Assembly: GCF_014199595.1 (NCBI RefSeq)
Contig: NZ_JACHNX010000017.1
Span: 1-64,000 of the forward strand
Origin: Sphingomonas yabuuchiae
GTDB lineage: Bacteria > Pseudomonadota > Alphaproteobacteria > Sphingomonadales > Sphingomonadaceae
Direction: 5' to 3'
DNA: 64,000 nucleotides
Shown: one piece after another, positions 44,303 to 54,469 of the stretch
Numbering within the stretch: position 1 is the first letter of the stretch
Layout of the letters: each line of letters starts with the position of its first letter
Position numbers and translations under genes: made by a program
Notes under the pieces: model-generated
Told to the model about the DNA's origin: nothing
Seen by the model: the letters and a program-made list of their open reading frames with translations, nothing else
Databases searched by the model: none

Positions 44303-44328
44303 CCTTCTCGCCTGTCCAGGCGAGAAGG
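44303..44328. terminator. Strong hairpin between convergent halogenase and paoC
   Basis: CCTTCTCGCC and GGCGAGAAGG form a perfect 10-bp stem around TGTCCA, 14 nt from the paoC stop. No T tract follows on either strand, so it may stop RNA decay or assist termination without being a classical terminator. Confidence 0.5.
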
Positions 44329-44341
44329 ATCGGAGCTCGCC

Positions 44342-46552
44342 TCAAACGATCGCAGGCAGGCGGTCCAGATGCTTTTCCAGCGTCAGTGGATAGTCCCTGA
44401 TCCGCACGCCGGTCGCGTTATAGACCGCATTCGCCACCGCCGCGCCGACGCCGCACAGGCCGAGTTCGCCGACGCCCTTGGCCTTCATCGGGTTGGCCTT
44501 GTCGTCCGCCTCTTCCAGGAAGATGACCTCCTGATGCGGAATGTCGGCATGGACGGGTACTTCATAGCCCGCCAGGTCGTGGTTGACGAAGAAGCCGAAG
44601 CGCTTGTCGACCGCCAGTTCCTCCATCAGCGCCGAGCCGACACCCATCGTCATCGCACCGATCATCTGGCTGCGCGCCGCCTTGGGGTTCAGGATTCGTC
44701 CGGCCGCGCAGACCGCGAGCATCCGACGAAGCCGTGTGACGCCGGTATAGGCATCGACCCCGACCTCGACGAAATGCGCGCCGAAGGTCGACAGCTGCCA
44801 GGTCTTGTCCAGATCGCCGAACTCGATCCGGTCCTCGGCGGTCAGCGGGCCGGAGGCGACGGCGTCGCGCAGGGCAACCGATCGATTGCCGCCCGTCACC
44901 TGGCCATCGGCGAAGTTCAGATCGGCCGAGTTGAACCCCAGCCGCTGGGCCACCGCCTCGCGCAGCTTGACGCAGGCGGCATAGACGCCCGCCGTGGCAT
45001 TGGCTGCGCCGAACTGGCCGCCCGACCCGGCCGACACCGGATAGTCGCTGTCGCCCAGCCGGACATCGACCGCGTCCATCGGCACGCCCATCATCTCGGC
45101 GGCGGTCTGGGCGATGATCGTATAGCTGCCGGTGCCGATATCGGTCATGTCGGTTTCGACGACGACCCGGCCGTCCTTGTTCAGCGTGACCCGTGCGCCC
45201 GACTTCATGTTCATGTGATTGCGGAAGGCGGCGGCGACGCCCATGCCGACCAGCCAGCGTCCGTCGCGGACCTGGGCGGGCCTGGCGTTGCGTTGCGACC
45301 AGCCGAAACGCTGTGCGCCCTCCTCCAGGCAGCGGACGAGCTGGCGCTGTGAGAAGCGGCGGTCGGGCTTTTCAGGATCGACCTGGGTGTCGTTCTTCAC
45401 GCGGAAGGCGACCGGGTCCATGCCCAGCTTCTCGGCCATCTCGTCCATCGCGATTTCCAGCGCCATCATGCCCGGCGCTTCGCCCGGTGCGCGCATCGCA
45501 TTGCCCTCGGGCAGGTTCAGCACGGCCAGGCGCATCGCGGTCAGGCGGTTGGGACCGGCATAGAGCAGCTTGGTCTGATTGACCGCCGTCTCGGGGCCGC
45601 CGCCGGGCTGGTCGCCCGATCCGCTTTCATGCGCGATCGCTTGGATCGCACCATCCTTGGTCGCGCCGATGCGGATGCGCTGCGTCGTGGCGGGGCGATG
45701 GGTGGCGTTGTTGGCCATCAGCGGCCGCTGCATCGCCACCTTGACCGGCCGCCCGACCGCCTTCGCGCCCAGCGCCGCCATGACGGCATCGGTACGCAGG
45801 AACAGCTTTCCGCCAAACCCGCCGCCGACATAAGGCGAGATCAGCCGCACCTTTTCCTTGGGCATGCCCAACGTCTTGGCGAGGTCGCCGCGCCCCCAGG
45901 CGATCATCTGGTTCGACGTCCAGACCGTCAGCTGGTCCCCCTCCCAGATCGCGAGCGAGGCGAAGGGCTCCATCATCGCATGGCTGTGATCGGGGGTGGT
46001 GTATTCGGCATCGAGCTTCACCGGCGCGGCACCGAAGGCGCTTTCGAACGATCCGGTCCGGTCTTCCTTGCCGGGCTTGCCCTCTTCGCCGCCGGTCAGC
46101 GGCGCGGTCTTCAGCGCTTCGTCCAGGTCATACTGGCCCTTGGCGCGATCATAGTCGATCCGCACCAGCCCGGCGGCGGCGCGCGCCTGTTCGAAGCTCT
46201 CGGCGATGACGATGGCGACGGCCTGGTGATAATGGTCGATCTCCGGCCCGCCGAGCAGCTTGGCCGTGTTGAAATTGCCCTTGTTCAGCTTGCCCGCCTC
46301 GGCGGCGGTGACGATGCCCAGCACGCCCGGCGCGCCGCGTGCATCGTCGAGGTTCATCGATCGGATGCGCCCCTTGGCGATGGCCGCGCCGATGATCCAG
46401 CCATAGGCGGCGTTGGGTGCCTCGGCATGGCGTTCATAGGCATAGGCTGCGGTGCCGGTGGTCTTGCGCGGGCCGTCGATCCGGTCGTGCGGGCGACCGA
46501 CCACGGTCATGCGGTCGATGGGATTGGCGCTGGCTGGCTCGGTGAATTTCAT
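44342..46552 (-). CDS. paoC: Aldehyde oxidoreductase molybdenum-binding subunit PaoC
   Basis: This 736-residue large subunit of a xanthine dehydrogenase-family enzyme has an aldehyde oxidase a/b hammerhead domain (about residues 25-140) and a molybdopterin-cytosine-dinucleotide domain (for example [16 protein letters not shown] near residue 240 and [14 protein letters not shown] near residue 515). The catalytic Glu lies in [12 protein letters not shown] near residue 694. With PaoA and PaoB it oxidises aromatic and other aldehydes to acids. Its start overlaps the paoB stop by 4 nt. No PaoD/XdhC-type maturation gene is adjacent. Confidence 0.93.
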   Translation of the reverse strand: MKFTEPASANPIDRMTVVGRPHDRIDGPRKTTGTAAYAYERHAEAPNAAYGWIIGAAIAKGRIRSMNLDDARGAPGVLGIVTAAEAGKLNKGNFNTAKLLGGPEIDHYHQAVAIVIAESFEQARAAAGLVRIDYDRAKGQYDLDEALKTAPLTGGEEGKPGKEDRTGSFESAFGAAPVKLDAEYTTPDHSHAMMEPFASLAIWEGDQLTVWTSNQMIAWGRGDLAKTLGMPKEKVRLISPYVGGGFGGKLFLRTDAVMAALGAKAVGRPVKVAMQRPLMANNATHRPATTQRIRIGATKDGAIQAIAHESGSGDQPGGGPETAVNQTKLLYAGPNRLTAMRLAVLNLPEGNAMRAPGEAPGMMALEIAMDEMAEKLGMDPVAFRVKNDTQVDPEKPDRRFSQRQLVRCLEEGAQRFGWSQRNARPAQVRDGRWLVGMGVAAAFRNHMNMKSGARVTLNKDGRVVVETDMTDIGTGSYTIIAQTAAEMMGVPMDAVDVRLGDSDYPVSAGSGGQFGAANATAGVYAACVKLREAVAQRLGFNSADLNFADGQVTGGNRSVALRDAVASGPLTAEDRIEFGDLDKTWQLSTFGAHFVEVGVDAYTGVTRLRRMLAVCAAGRILNPKAARSQMIGAMTMGVGSALMEELAVDKRFGFFVNHDLAGYEVPVHADIPHQEVIFLEEADDKANPMKAKGVGELGLCGVGAAVANAVYNATGVRIRDYPLTLEKHLDRLPAIV

Positions 46553-47499
46553 GCGGTCCTCACCTGGCTGATGGCGGCCGCCAGCGTCCGTTCGACGAGC
46601 GGCACCTTATATTCGTTATCCTTGGTCGGGCGGGCATCGGCGAGCAGGCCCGCCGTCACCGCCTTGGCCCCCTGCGGCATCGCAGCCTCCGCCGCTTCGA
46701 CCCGCCAAGGCTTGTGCGCGACGCCGCCGACCGCGACCCGGCCCGAGCCGTCCTTCTGGACGATCGCCGCGACCGACACGAGCGCGAAGGCATAGGAGGC
46801 GCGATCGCGCACCTTCTCATAGATATGGGTGCCGCCGACCGGGCGGGGCAGGGTGACGGCGGTGATCAACTCGCCGGGCTGGAGCGCGGTTTCGATATGC
46901 GGCGTATTGCCGGGCAGGCGGTGGAAATCGGCCATGGGGATCGCACGGGTCCGGCCCTCCGGATTCACCGTCTCGACCACTGCGTCCAGCACCCGCATCG
47001 CGACGTTCATGTCGCTGGGGTTGGTGGCGATGCAGTCGCTGCTGGTGCCGACGATCGCCAATTGGCGCGAATAGCCCCCGATAGCGCTGCACCCGCTGCC
47101 GGGCTTGCGTTTGTTGCACGCCATATTGGTGTCGTAGAAATAGGGGCAGCGCGTCCGTTGGAGCAGATTGCCCGCCGTCGTCGCCTTGTTGCGTAGCTGC
47201 CCGCTCGCCCCCGCGACGATCGCGCGGGACAGGACGCCGTAATCGCGCCGCACGCGTTCGTCGGCGGCCAGCGCGGTGTTGGTGACGAACGCGCCGATGC
47301 GCAGGCCGCCGTCCTTCGTCTTCTCGATCCGGTCGAGCTTCAGTTCCTGCACGTCGATCAGATGGGTCGGCGTCTCGACCTCGATCTTCATCAGGTCGAG
47401 CAGGTTGGTGCCGCCCGCGAGGAACTTGGCGCCCGGCTTGTTCGCCGCGCGTGCTGCCGCAACGGCGTCTTTTGCACGTTCGTAGGTGAAGGGCTTCAT
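46549..47499 (-). CDS. paoB: Aldehyde oxidoreductase FAD-binding subunit PaoB
   Basis: This 316-residue subunit has the FAD-binding PCMH fold ([21 protein letters not shown] near residue 23; CO dehydrogenase C-terminal domain from about residue 215). A cysteine-rich insert ([23 protein letters not shown], about residues 116-138) is the extra [4Fe-4S] site known from E. coli PaoB. It passes electrons from the 2Fe-2S subunit to FAD. It is flanked by 4-nt overlaps with paoA and paoC. Confidence 0.93.
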   Translation of the reverse strand: MKPFTYERAKDAVAAARAANKPGAKFLAGGTNLLDLMKIEVETPTHLIDVQELKLDRIEKTKDGGLRIGAFVTNTALAADERVRRDYGVLSRAIVAGASGQLRNKATTAGNLLQRTRCPYFYDTNMACNKRKPGSGCSAIGGYSRQLAIVGTSSDCIATNPSDMNVAMRVLDAVVETVNPEGRTRAIPMADFHRLPGNTPHIETALQPGELITAVTLPRPVGGTHIYEKVRDRASYAFALVSVAAIVQKDGSGRVAVGGVAHKPWRVEAAEAAMPQGAKAVTAGLLADARPTKDNEYKVPLVERTLAAAISQVRTA

Positions 47500-48149
47500 G
47501 CCTTGGCTCCCGCGACGTCAGCCCCAGCCACTTCGCCCATGGCGTCGGCGATGTTGGAATAGGCGCCGCAGCGGCAAATATTGCCGCTCATCCGCTCGCG
47601 CATCTCCATGCCGGACGCCTGGGGCTTGGCGGTGAGGTCGGCCTGGACATGGCTGGGCACGCCGCGCTTGATCTCGTCGAGCACCGCTACCGCCGAGCAG
47701 ATCTGGCCGGGCGTGCAGTATCCGCACTGATATCCGTCATGGCGCACGAACGCGGCCTGCATCGGGTGGAGCTTCTCGGGCGTGCCGAGCCCCTCGATGG
47801 TGGTGATACTGTCGCCGTCATGCTGGAGCGCCAGGGAAAGGCAGCTGTTGATCCGCTCTCCATTGACCAGCACGGTGCACGCGCCGCACTGGCCATGGTC
47901 GCAGCCCTTCTTGGTGCCGGTCAGGTGCAGATGTTCGCGCAAGCTGTCGAGCAGGGTCGTACGCGGATCGAGCGACAGGGTGCGTGGCTTGCCGTTGACC
48001 TTCAGCGTCACGGGCATGGCGGGGGGATCGGCGGGCATGGTGCTCCTCTGGGTCTGTGCCTCGGCCGGGGCGGAGGCGGCCATCGCGGTGGCCGCGCCTC
48101 CGACAATCATGCCGCGTCGCGACACGGTAAATTCACTGCTGTCCGCCAA
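47496..48149 (-). CDS. paoA: Aldehyde oxidoreductase 2Fe-2S subunit PaoA, Tat-exported
   Basis: This 217-residue subunit has an N-terminal twin-arginine signal ([22 protein letters not shown], residues about 9-31), a plant-type 2Fe-2S domain ([15 protein letters not shown]) and a four-helix [2Fe-2S]-binding domain (CGYCTPGQ, then [10 protein letters not shown]). The signal suggests that the whole PaoABC complex works in the periplasm, as in E. coli. The start is TTG 48149 with GGGAG 8 nt upstream; the longer open frame to 48377 has no support. It is the first gene of the operon. Confidence 0.9.
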   Translation of the reverse strand: MADSSEFTVSRRGMIVGGAATAMAASAPAEAQTQRSTMPADPPAMPVTLKVNGKPRTLSLDPRTTLLDSLREHLHLTGTKKGCDHGQCGACTVLVNGERINSCLSLALQHDGDSITTIEGLGTPEKLHPMQAAFVRHDGYQCGYCTPGQICSAVAVLDEIKRGVPSHVQADLTAKPQASGMEMRERMSGNICRCGAYSNIADAMGEVAGADVAGAKA

Positions 48150-48467
48150 TGTCCCGGCTCCCTTGCACCCTGTCCAGATCCTTATCCAACCGCTGGCGCA
48201 TACACCGCTGGCTGACATTTTGTTCATAACGCACGTAAGCGGTTTTGGTGGCGAGGTGAAATTATCATAGGATATAAATCTTTGCGCCCGCCAACGGGGC
48301 GTACCGCGCGCCAGAAATCCGAAGACGCCACATGCCGGGCGTGGTAGCACCGCGCATCGCCGGTTTGACGACCGCAAGCGCTGGCGGCTGAGAGACCCTT
48401 GTGCTCCCGCTTGTCGCGACGGAGCCGCCCGGATGCACTATTTGTCCCGTCTTAAGGGCGTGCCCCG
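48150..48467. other. Divergent intergenic region, paoA and hypothetical gene
   Basis: A 318-nt region that must contain the paoABC promoter. An A/T-richer tract (about 48230-48290) is the likeliest core promoter area. I see no clear operator or RNA. Confidence 0.4.
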
Positions 48468-48866
48468 TTGATCGTCCGGTTGCCGGGCAACGCGGCGGAG
48501 CAGGACCGGGCTTATCATGCGCTGATGACCGGCATCGGTGTGCTGGAGAGGCGGATCGCGCCGCTCTGGGCGGTGGAGGCGTCGGCCTTGTCGAACCGGC
48601 ATCGCCATGTCCGGGCGCGGGTGACGGCGAACGGCCTGCGCGAGCTGGACGTGCTGCTGGCCCATTGGGTCGGACTGGTTGCGTCTCGGCCCGTTCGCAT
48701 GGCGGATATCGGCGACTGGCGCGAACAGGAGGAAGAGGATGTGGGGCGCTATGACCGCGGCTTCACCGTCATGGACATCACCCGGCTGGCGGAGGACTAT
48801 CGGCTGGCCGCGCCGATGCCGTGTCCGCCCGACATGGCGTCGGCGGATCGCGGGCTGGCCGCTTGA
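48468..48866 (+). CDS. Hypothetical protein
   Basis: This 132-residue protein starts at TTG 48468 with AAGGG 9 nt upstream. It is mostly helical in character, acidic in its second half (DWREQEEEDVGRYD), and has no signal peptide or membrane segment. I do not recognise the family. It precedes the glycoside hydrolase gene by 84 nt on the same strand. Coding is supported by the ribosome binding site and amino acid composition, but not by homology that I can name. Confidence 0.45.
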   Translation: MIVRLPGNAAEQDRAYHALMTGIGVLERRIAPLWAVEASALSNRHRHVRARVTANGLRELDVLLAHWVGLVASRPVRMADIGDWREQEEEDVGRYDRGFTVMDITRLAEDYRLAAPMPCPPDMASADRGLAA

Positions 48867-48950
48867 AGCGCCCATCCGATAGGCGTTGATCGGGCGCGCC
48901 GTCCGTTGCACAGCCTGAGCCGAACGATCACGAAAAAAGGGGAGGATGTG

Positions 48951-50567
48951 ATGCGCCTGGCAAAGGGCTTCGCCGTCTTGGCGCTGGGGCTGTCCGGCCC
49001 GCTGATGGCGCAGACGACGCCAATGCCACAGATCGTCAGCAAGGATGGCCGCCACGCGCTGATGGTCGATGGCCGTCCCTTCCTGATGCTGGGTGCGCAG
49101 GTCAACAACTCCAGCAACTATGCCGCCGCCCTGCCTCAGGTCTGGCCGGTGCTGGACCGCATCCACGCCAATACGATCGAAATCCCCGTCGCCTGGCAGC
49201 AGATCGAGCCGGAGGAGGGGCGTTTCGACTTCGGCTTCGTCCAGACCCTGCTCGATCAGGCGCGCGCGCATGACAAGCGTGTCGTGCTCCTGTGGTTCGC
49301 GACATGGAAGAACACCTCGCCCGGCTACACGCCCGACTGGGTCAAGCTCGACAATCGCCGCTTTCCCCGGATGAAGACGAAGGCAGGGCAGGATCATTAT
49401 GCGCTGACCCCGATGGCGCGCACCACGCTGGAGGCGGACAAACGCGCCTTCGTCCGGCTGATGACGTACCTCAAGGAGCATGATCCGCAGAACACGGTCA
49501 TCATGGTCCAGCCCGAGAACGAGGTCGGCAGCTATCGCAACCCGCGCGACTATTCGGCGGCGGCGCAAACGCTGTTCGACGGAGCGGTCCCTGAGGCGCT
49601 GACCCGCAGGCTCGGCAAGCCGCGCGGTACCTGGGCGGCGGTGTTCGGGGCGCAGGCCGACCGTGCGTTCAACACCTGGTATACGGCGCGCTACATCGAG
49701 GAGATCGTCGCGGCGGGCAAGGCGGTGAAGCCGCTGCCCATGTACGTCAACGCGGCGCTGGCGGGGCCGTCCAACGTGCCCGATCCCGACGGCGTGGCGA
49801 GCGGCGGGCCGCAGCAGGACGTGCTCGACATCTGGAAGGTCGCCGCGCCCTCGATCGATGCGGAAGCGCCCGACATTTACGACCGGGCGAGCGCCAATGT
49901 GACCGCTTACATGAAAGCCTATGCCCGGCCCGACAATCCGCTGCTGGTGCCCGAGATCGGCAATGCCCGCGAGTTCGCGCGTTATTTCTACGACGCGCTG
50001 GGCCACGGCGCGATCGGCTTTGCGCCGTTCGGCATGGATGACACCGGATTCTTCAACTATCCCCTGGGGGCCAGGGCGCTCGACAACGCCACACTGGATG
50101 CCTTTGCCGGGCCTTATGCGGCGCTGGGCGGCGTGATGCGCGACTGGGCGAAGGCGGCGTTCGAACATCCGAGTTGGGGCACCGCGAAGTCCGATGACGG
50201 CAGCGACCGGGAGGCGGTGCTGGGCGACTGGCGCATCCGGGCGGAGTTCGGCCAGTGGCAGTTCGGCGAGAAAAGCTGGAGCTGGCTCAAGTCCGAACCC
50301 GCGCCATGGAAGGCCGAGCCGGTCGGCGGCATGGCGGTCGTCCAGCTGTCGCGCGACGAATATCTGATGACCGGCGACCATGTCCGCGTCCGCTTCGAGC
50401 CCGCGACCCCCGATCCCAAGGCCATGATCGTCCGGGTCGAGGAGGGGCATTTCACCGAGGGGCGCTGGGTGATGGACCGGCTGTGGAACGGCGACCAGAC
50501 CGATTACGGCATCAACCTGATCGACCGGCCGGTCGTGCTGAAGGTCGTGATGGGACGCTATCGCTAG
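48951..50567 (+). CDS. GH42/GH35-like beta-galactosidase with DUF5597 domain, exported
   Basis: This 538-residue protein has a signal peptide (ending near LMAQ-TT, residue 22) and a TIM-barrel glycosidase domain. The acid/base Glu lies in QPENEVGSY near residue 184, the nucleophile candidate Glu is in [12 protein letters not shown] near residue 331, and a C-terminal beta domain of DUF5597 type begins near residue 385. Proteins of this architecture are predicted beta-galactosidases of the GH42/GH35 clan; the substrate is not known. ATG 48951 is preceded by GGGGAGG. Confidence 0.85.
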   Translation: MRLAKGFAVLALGLSGPLMAQTTPMPQIVSKDGRHALMVDGRPFLMLGAQVNNSSNYAAALPQVWPVLDRIHANTIEIPVAWQQIEPEEGRFDFGFVQTLLDQARAHDKRVVLLWFATWKNTSPGYTPDWVKLDNRRFPRMKTKAGQDHYALTPMARTTLEADKRAFVRLMTYLKEHDPQNTVIMVQPENEVGSYRNPRDYSAAAQTLFDGAVPEALTRRLGKPRGTWAAVFGAQADRAFNTWYTARYIEEIVAAGKAVKPLPMYVNAALAGPSNVPDPDGVASGGPQQDVLDIWKVAAPSIDAEAPDIYDRASANVTAYMKAYARPDNPLLVPEIGNAREFARYFYDALGHGAIGFAPFGMDDTGFFNYPLGARALDNATLDAFAGPYAALGGVMRDWAKAAFEHPSWGTAKSDDGSDREAVLGDWRIRAEFGQWQFGEKSWSWLKSEPAPWKAEPVGGMAVVQLSRDEYLMTGDHVRVRFEPATPDPKAMIVRVEEGHFTEGRWVMDRLWNGDQTDYGINLIDRPVVLKVVMGRYR

Positions 50568-50647
50568 GGACGCGGACAAATCGCTTTGCACACCCGGATC
50601 AACGGCTTAGCCTGATCCGCCAAGCCAGAAACGATCCGGGAGTGTTC

Positions 50648-52459
50648 ATGCAGCGTCGCCAGTTCCTCGCCTCCGCCAGCCTCGTCGCGGCGGCCGCCGC
50701 CACGCCGTCCTGGGCCAAGGTTTCCCGAGGGACGGGACCGCGTGATGCCGAGTTGCGGGCGATGCTCGACCGCTTCTTCTATGCGCGGCTGGACGACAGT
50801 CCGGAGCAGGCGACCTCGCTGGGCCTCGACACCGGCCCGCGCGCTGGCCTGAAGGCGCGGTTGAGCGATGCGTCGCGGGCGGGCGAGATGCGCCAGTTCG
50901 CGCGCGCCAGGCAGGAACGTGCGCAACTCGCCACCATCCCGCGCGATGCGCTGGGGGAGGGGGCGCGACTGGATTACGACATCCTGGCCTACAGCCTCGA
51001 CCGCGTGATCGCGGGCGAGCGCTTTTCCTATGGGGCCAGCGCGGGCCGCTATGCCCCCTATGTGCTCAGCCAGTTGTCGGGGGCTTACCGAGACGTGCCC
51101 GATTTCCTGGGCAACCAGCACCGCGTCACCAACACCGCCGATGCCGACGCCTATGTCGCGCGGGTCGAGGCATTCGGTCCGGCGATCGATGCCGAGACCG
51201 AGCGCCAGCGCGAGGATGCGGGCAGGGGCGTCTTCGCACCCGACTATATTCTCGACACCACGCTGAAACAGCTGGCATCAGTCCGCGATAAGCCCGCCGA
51301 AGGAACGGGCCCGGCGGTCGATCTCGCCGCCAAGCTGAAGGCTGCCAACCTGCCGCCCGACCGCGCGCAGGCGGTTGCGCGGCTGATGACCGAGCGGGTT
51401 TTCCCCGCCCTCGACCGGCAACGCGCGCTCGTCACCGAATTGCGCGGCCGTGCGGTCCATGACGCGGGCGTCTGGCGGCTGCCGGATGGCGAGGCCTATT
51501 ATACCGCCGCGGCGGCCGCCGCGACGACGACCGAGATGACCGGCGACGAGATTCACCGGCTCGGACTGGCGCAGGTGGCGGAGATCGGCGCGCGGATCGA
51601 CGCCATCCTGAAGGCGCAAGGCATGGCGCAGGGCAGCGTCGGCGAGCGGCTGGTCGCGCTCAACAAGCGGCCGGATCAGCTGTTCCCCAACACCGATCCG
51701 GGGCGTGAGGCGCTGCTGGAGCAGTTGCGCGCACAGGTCGCCGCCATGACCCGGCGTCTGCCCGAACAGTTCGCCGTCCTGCCCAAGGCGCCGGTCGAAA
51801 TCCGCCGCGTGCCCGAGGCGATCCAGGCGGGCGCACCCGGCGGCTATTACCAATCGGCGTCGCTCGACGGGTCGCGACCCGCCATCTACTTCATCAACCT
51901 GCGCGATACGTTCGATCGGCCGAAATTCGGGCTGGCGACGCTGACCTATCATGAGGCGGTGCCGGGCCATCACCTGCAGGTCATGTCCGCTCTGGAGAGC
52001 CAGGACATTCCGCTGATCCGCAGGCGCGGCTTCTATTCGGGCTATTCGGAGGGCTGGGCGCTCTACTCCGAACAACTGGCCGACGAGATGGGTATGTATG
52101 AGGGCAATCCGCTGGGGCAGGTGGGCTATCTGCAATCTTTGCTGTTCCGTGCCACCCGGCTCGTCGTCGATTCGGGGATGCACGCCAAGCGCTGGAGCCG
52201 CGAGAAGGCGACCGACTATCTGATCGCCACCACCGGCATCGCGCGTGGCCGCAGCCAGGGGGAGATCGACCGCTATACCGTCTGGCCGGGGCAGGCGTGC
52301 AGCTACAAGATCGGGCACACCGTCTGGACCCGGCTGCGCAACGAAGCCAGGGCCAAGGCGGGCGCAAAATGGGACCCCAAGGCTTTTCACCGCGTCCTGA
52401 CGCTGGGTGCGATGCCGCTCGACGTACTGGAACGGGTGGTGCGCGAGCGGATGGTGTAA
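50648..52459 (+). CDS. DUF885 family exported metallopeptidase-like protein
   Basis: This 603-residue protein starts at ATG 50648 (MQRRQFLASASLVAAAAATP), a Tat-like signal without the second consensus residue. The DUF885 domain covers almost all of it. A zinc-binding HEAVPGHHLQ near residue 437 and GYSEGWALYSEQL near residue 461 give a His-Glu-x-x-x-x-His plus Glu metal site. Members are probably periplasmic peptidases, and the reaction is mostly unproven. It follows the glycosidase gene by 80 nt. The open frame upstream of 50648 overlaps that gene and is not coding. Confidence 0.9.
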   Translation: MQRRQFLASASLVAAAAATPSWAKVSRGTGPRDAELRAMLDRFFYARLDDSPEQATSLGLDTGPRAGLKARLSDASRAGEMRQFARARQERAQLATIPRDALGEGARLDYDILAYSLDRVIAGERFSYGASAGRYAPYVLSQLSGAYRDVPDFLGNQHRVTNTADADAYVARVEAFGPAIDAETERQREDAGRGVFAPDYILDTTLKQLASVRDKPAEGTGPAVDLAAKLKAANLPPDRAQAVARLMTERVFPALDRQRALVTELRGRAVHDAGVWRLPDGEAYYTAAAAAATTTEMTGDEIHRLGLAQVAEIGARIDAILKAQGMAQGSVGERLVALNKRPDQLFPNTDPGREALLEQLRAQVAAMTRRLPEQFAVLPKAPVEIRRVPEAIQAGAPGGYYQSASLDGSRPAIYFINLRDTFDRPKFGLATLTYHEAVPGHHLQVMSALESQDIPLIRRRGFYSGYSEGWALYSEQLADEMGMYEGNPLGQVGYLQSLLFRATRLVVDSGMHAKRWSREKATDYLIATTGIARGRSQGEIDRYTVWPGQACSYKIGHTVWTRLRNEARAKAGAKWDPKAFHRVLTLGAMPLDVLERVVRERMV

Positions 52460-52469
52460 CGCTCTAATC

Positions 52470-52500
52470 AACCCTCTCCCCTCTGTGAGGGGCGAGGGAA
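52470..52500. repeat. Short G+C palindrome, family A fragment
   Basis: CCCTCTCCCC and GGGGCGAGGG around TCTGTGAG form a hairpin 11 nt after the DUF885 stop. It resembles one arm of the family A repeats and may act as a terminator. Confidence 0.5.
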
Positions 52501-52582
52501 GGTATGGCGCATTCCCTTACAGACCTGAGGCTTGGCCAATGGCGGGTTGGGCGGATAGGGTCGACGGTGGAGGAAGAAGTCT

Positions 52583-53176
52583 ATGAAGCTTTCACATCGT
52601 CTATCCGCGCTATCGCTGCTTGGTTTAACAGTCGCGTTATCGCCGACCGGTGCGAACGCCGCCGACAAGGACGGCCTGCCGCGCAAGATCGGCGACTGGA
52701 CGCTGGCGGTCAGCGAGGATGGCGACGGATGTTTCCTGACGCGTATCTATGACCGGCCGGGCGACACGACGCTGTTACTGGGGCTCGACCGTGACGGGTC
52801 GAACCATCTGACGGTGCTGAACGCCAATTGGTCGATCAAGCCGAAGGAGCGGCTAGCGCTCGACTTCACGCTGACGGGCGGCAGCTATCCGAAGCATTTC
52901 GCGGTCGGGCTGGCGTCCGACGACCAGCAGGGTTTCGTCACCAGCTTCGAAAAGCCGTTCCCGACCTATCTCGCCCGGTCGCAGACGCTGAACATCGCGC
53001 GGGGTGACGTGCCGGTCGAGCGCCTGTCGCTGGCGGGCAGCGGCGCGGCCATCGCCGCGCTGCGCGATTGCGTCACGGCGCGGAAGGCCCCGCCGGCCAA
53101 GACGACCCGTTCGGGAGATGCGGCGGACGGCATTCCGCGCGATCCGTTCGCCAAGGCGGCGTTGCACAAACGCTGA
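52583..53176 (+). CDS. Exported protein of unknown function
   Basis: This 197-residue protein has a signal peptide (ending near ANA-AD, residue 27), a beta-rich middle (IGDWTLAVSEDGDGCFLTRIYD) and a conserved-looking ending (LSLAGSGAAIAALRDCVTA) with one Cys in each part that could form a disulfide. The pattern of a W near the start and a paired Cys recalls invasion-associated locus B-like periplasmic proteins, but the match is weak. It is monocistronic as far as can be seen. Confidence 0.6.
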   Translation: MKLSHRLSALSLLGLTVALSPTGANAADKDGLPRKIGDWTLAVSEDGDGCFLTRIYDRPGDTTLLLGLDRDGSNHLTVLNANWSIKPKERLALDFTLTGGSYPKHFAVGLASDDQQGFVTSFEKPFPTYLARSQTLNIARGDVPVERLSLAGSGAAIAALRDCVTARKAPPAKTTRSGDAADGIPRDPFAKAALHKR

Positions 53177-53332
53177 ACCCTGAACGGTATCTTAACACAA
53201 TAGGGCTTGCTGCAAATAGTGTTGCAGTAAACGCTTGGTCGAAAAACCGGCACGGTCGAACAGAAACAGGATTGTCGAACTTTTTCCACTCGGCTTCGTT
53301 GTTGCGGTTGGTTAACGACTGAAAGAACTGTT

Positions 53333-53644
53333 ATGTCTGCTTACGCGTCCAAATCCCTCCTCGCTATCGTGACGCTGGCGGGTGCCGTCAGTCTTGGTGG
53401 TTGCGCGACGAAGTCCTTCGTGCGCGAACAGATCGCCCCGGTAAGCCAGCGTGTGGACTCGCTCGAATCACGGCTCCAGCAAACCGATGGTACGGCCAAG
53501 CAGGCGCTGGCCGAGGCGCAGGCCGCTTCGGGCCAGGCGCAGCAGAACGGCCAGCGGCTGGACCAGCTGGGCGGCCGTGTCGATGGCGTCGAACAGCGTC
53601 TGACCGTGCAGGAGCAGAAGCCGGCTCGTCGTCCGCGCCATTGA
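53333..53644 (+). CDS. Small coiled-coil outer membrane lipoprotein
   Basis: This 103-residue protein has a lipobox (VSLGGC, acylated Cys near residue 24) and a heptad-like helical region from residue 30 to 90 (QIAPVSQRVDSLESRLQQ, QRLDQLGGRVDGVEQRL). This resembles Lpp or alanine-zipper lipoproteins. It probably bridges the outer membrane to the wall or forms a trimeric coil. The L,D-transpeptidase gene follows, which is suggestive because such enzymes attach Lpp to peptidoglycan. There is no C-terminal Lys like that of Lpp (it ends RRPRH), so covalent attachment is not indicated. Confidence 0.75.
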   Translation: MSAYASKSLLAIVTLAGAVSLGGCATKSFVREQIAPVSQRVDSLESRLQQTDGTAKQALAEAQAASGQAQQNGQRLDQLGGRVDGVEQRLTVQEQKPARRPRH

Positions 53645-53682
53645 TGGCAGCGGCCTGAGCGACGATATCCGCTGAATGACGT

Positions 53683-53717
53683 GCCGGTCCCTTCCCCGCG
53701 CCGGGGGAGGGGCCGGC
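53683..53717 (+). terminator. Probable terminator after lipoprotein gene
   Basis: GCCGGTCCCTTCCCC pairs with GGGGGAGGGGCCGGC around a short loop, with small bulges, and is followed by ATTTTA. It starts 38 nt after the lipoprotein stop. Confidence 0.7.
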
Positions 53718-53746
53718 ATTTTACCTGAGTATGCCGCACCGATGAC

Positions 53747-54469
53747 ATGCCTGCCCCGATGAAGTCCCTGATCCTGTCGCTGGCGGGTTTCGCCCTGCTG
53801 GCCCCCGCGGCCGCCGATGCGCGCAAGCCTGAGCCGCCCAAGGCCGCCCGCAAGGCCCCGTCCAAATCGAAGGCGAAGCCAAAGCCCGCGCCGGTCGCCG
53901 CGCCCGAGCCGGTCTTGACCCCGTCTCCTGAGGCGCAGCGCGTGATCGCATGGGTGTCCGGCGCGCATGACAATCGCGGCCTGCCCTGGGCGGTGGTCGA
54001 CAAGGTCAACGCGACCCTCTTCCTGTTTGCGCCCGACGGCACGCAGCAGGCGGCGGTGCCGGTCCTGATCGGCATCATGCCGGGCGACGAGGCGAGTCCG
54101 GGTGTGGGCACCAAGACGCTGGCCTCGCTGGGTCCCGCCGAGAAGACCACGCCCGCCGGGCGCTATCTCGCCAAGTTCGGGCTGCCGGTGGCGGGCGAGC
54201 GGGTGCTGTGGGTGGATTATGCGACCTCGGTGGCGCTGCATCCGATTCCCAAGGACGCTGGCGCGCGTGAGAAACGGCGCGAGCGGATGCTGTCGCCGCC
54301 GCCGGACGACAACCGTATCACATTCGGCTGCATCAACGTGCCCCAGGCTTTCTACGCCCGGCAGTTGCGGCCGACATTCCGCCGCAAGGGGGGCTATGTC
54401 TATATCCTGCCCGACACAAAGCCGATCGACGAGGTCTTTCCCCGTCTGAGGACGCAAGCACCCGGTTAA
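53747..54469 (+). CDS. L,D-transpeptidase (YkuD domain)
   Basis: This protein of about 240 residues has a signal peptide (MKSLILSLAGFALLAPAAADA), a Lys/Pro/Ala-rich linker (residues about 28-60) and a YkuD-like catalytic domain. The active-site part reads VALHPIPK (His near residue 165), then NRITFGCINVP with the nucleophile Cys near residue 193, a variant of the usual HGC motif. It would cross-link peptidoglycan or attach proteins. ATG 53759 is an alternative start that removes MPAP. The last 4 nt overlap the convergent GNAT gene. Confidence 0.85.
   Translation: MPAPMKSLILSLAGFALLAPAAADARKPEPPKAARKAPSKSKAKPKPAPVAAPEPVLTPSPEAQRVIAWVSGAHDNRGLPWAVVDKVNATLFLFAPDGTQQAAVPVLIGIMPGDEASPGVGTKTLASLGPAEKTTPAGRYLAKFGLPVAGERVLWVDYATSVALHPIPKDAGAREKRRERMLSPPPDDNRITFGCINVPQAFYARQLRPTFRRKGGYVYILPDTKPIDEVFPRLRTQAPG

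Noticed and set aside
48438..50591. 717-codon minus-strand frame over the DUF5597 glycosidase
   Set aside because: It runs antisense to the supported glycosidase and hypothetical genes and has shadow composition rich in Arg, His and Asp.
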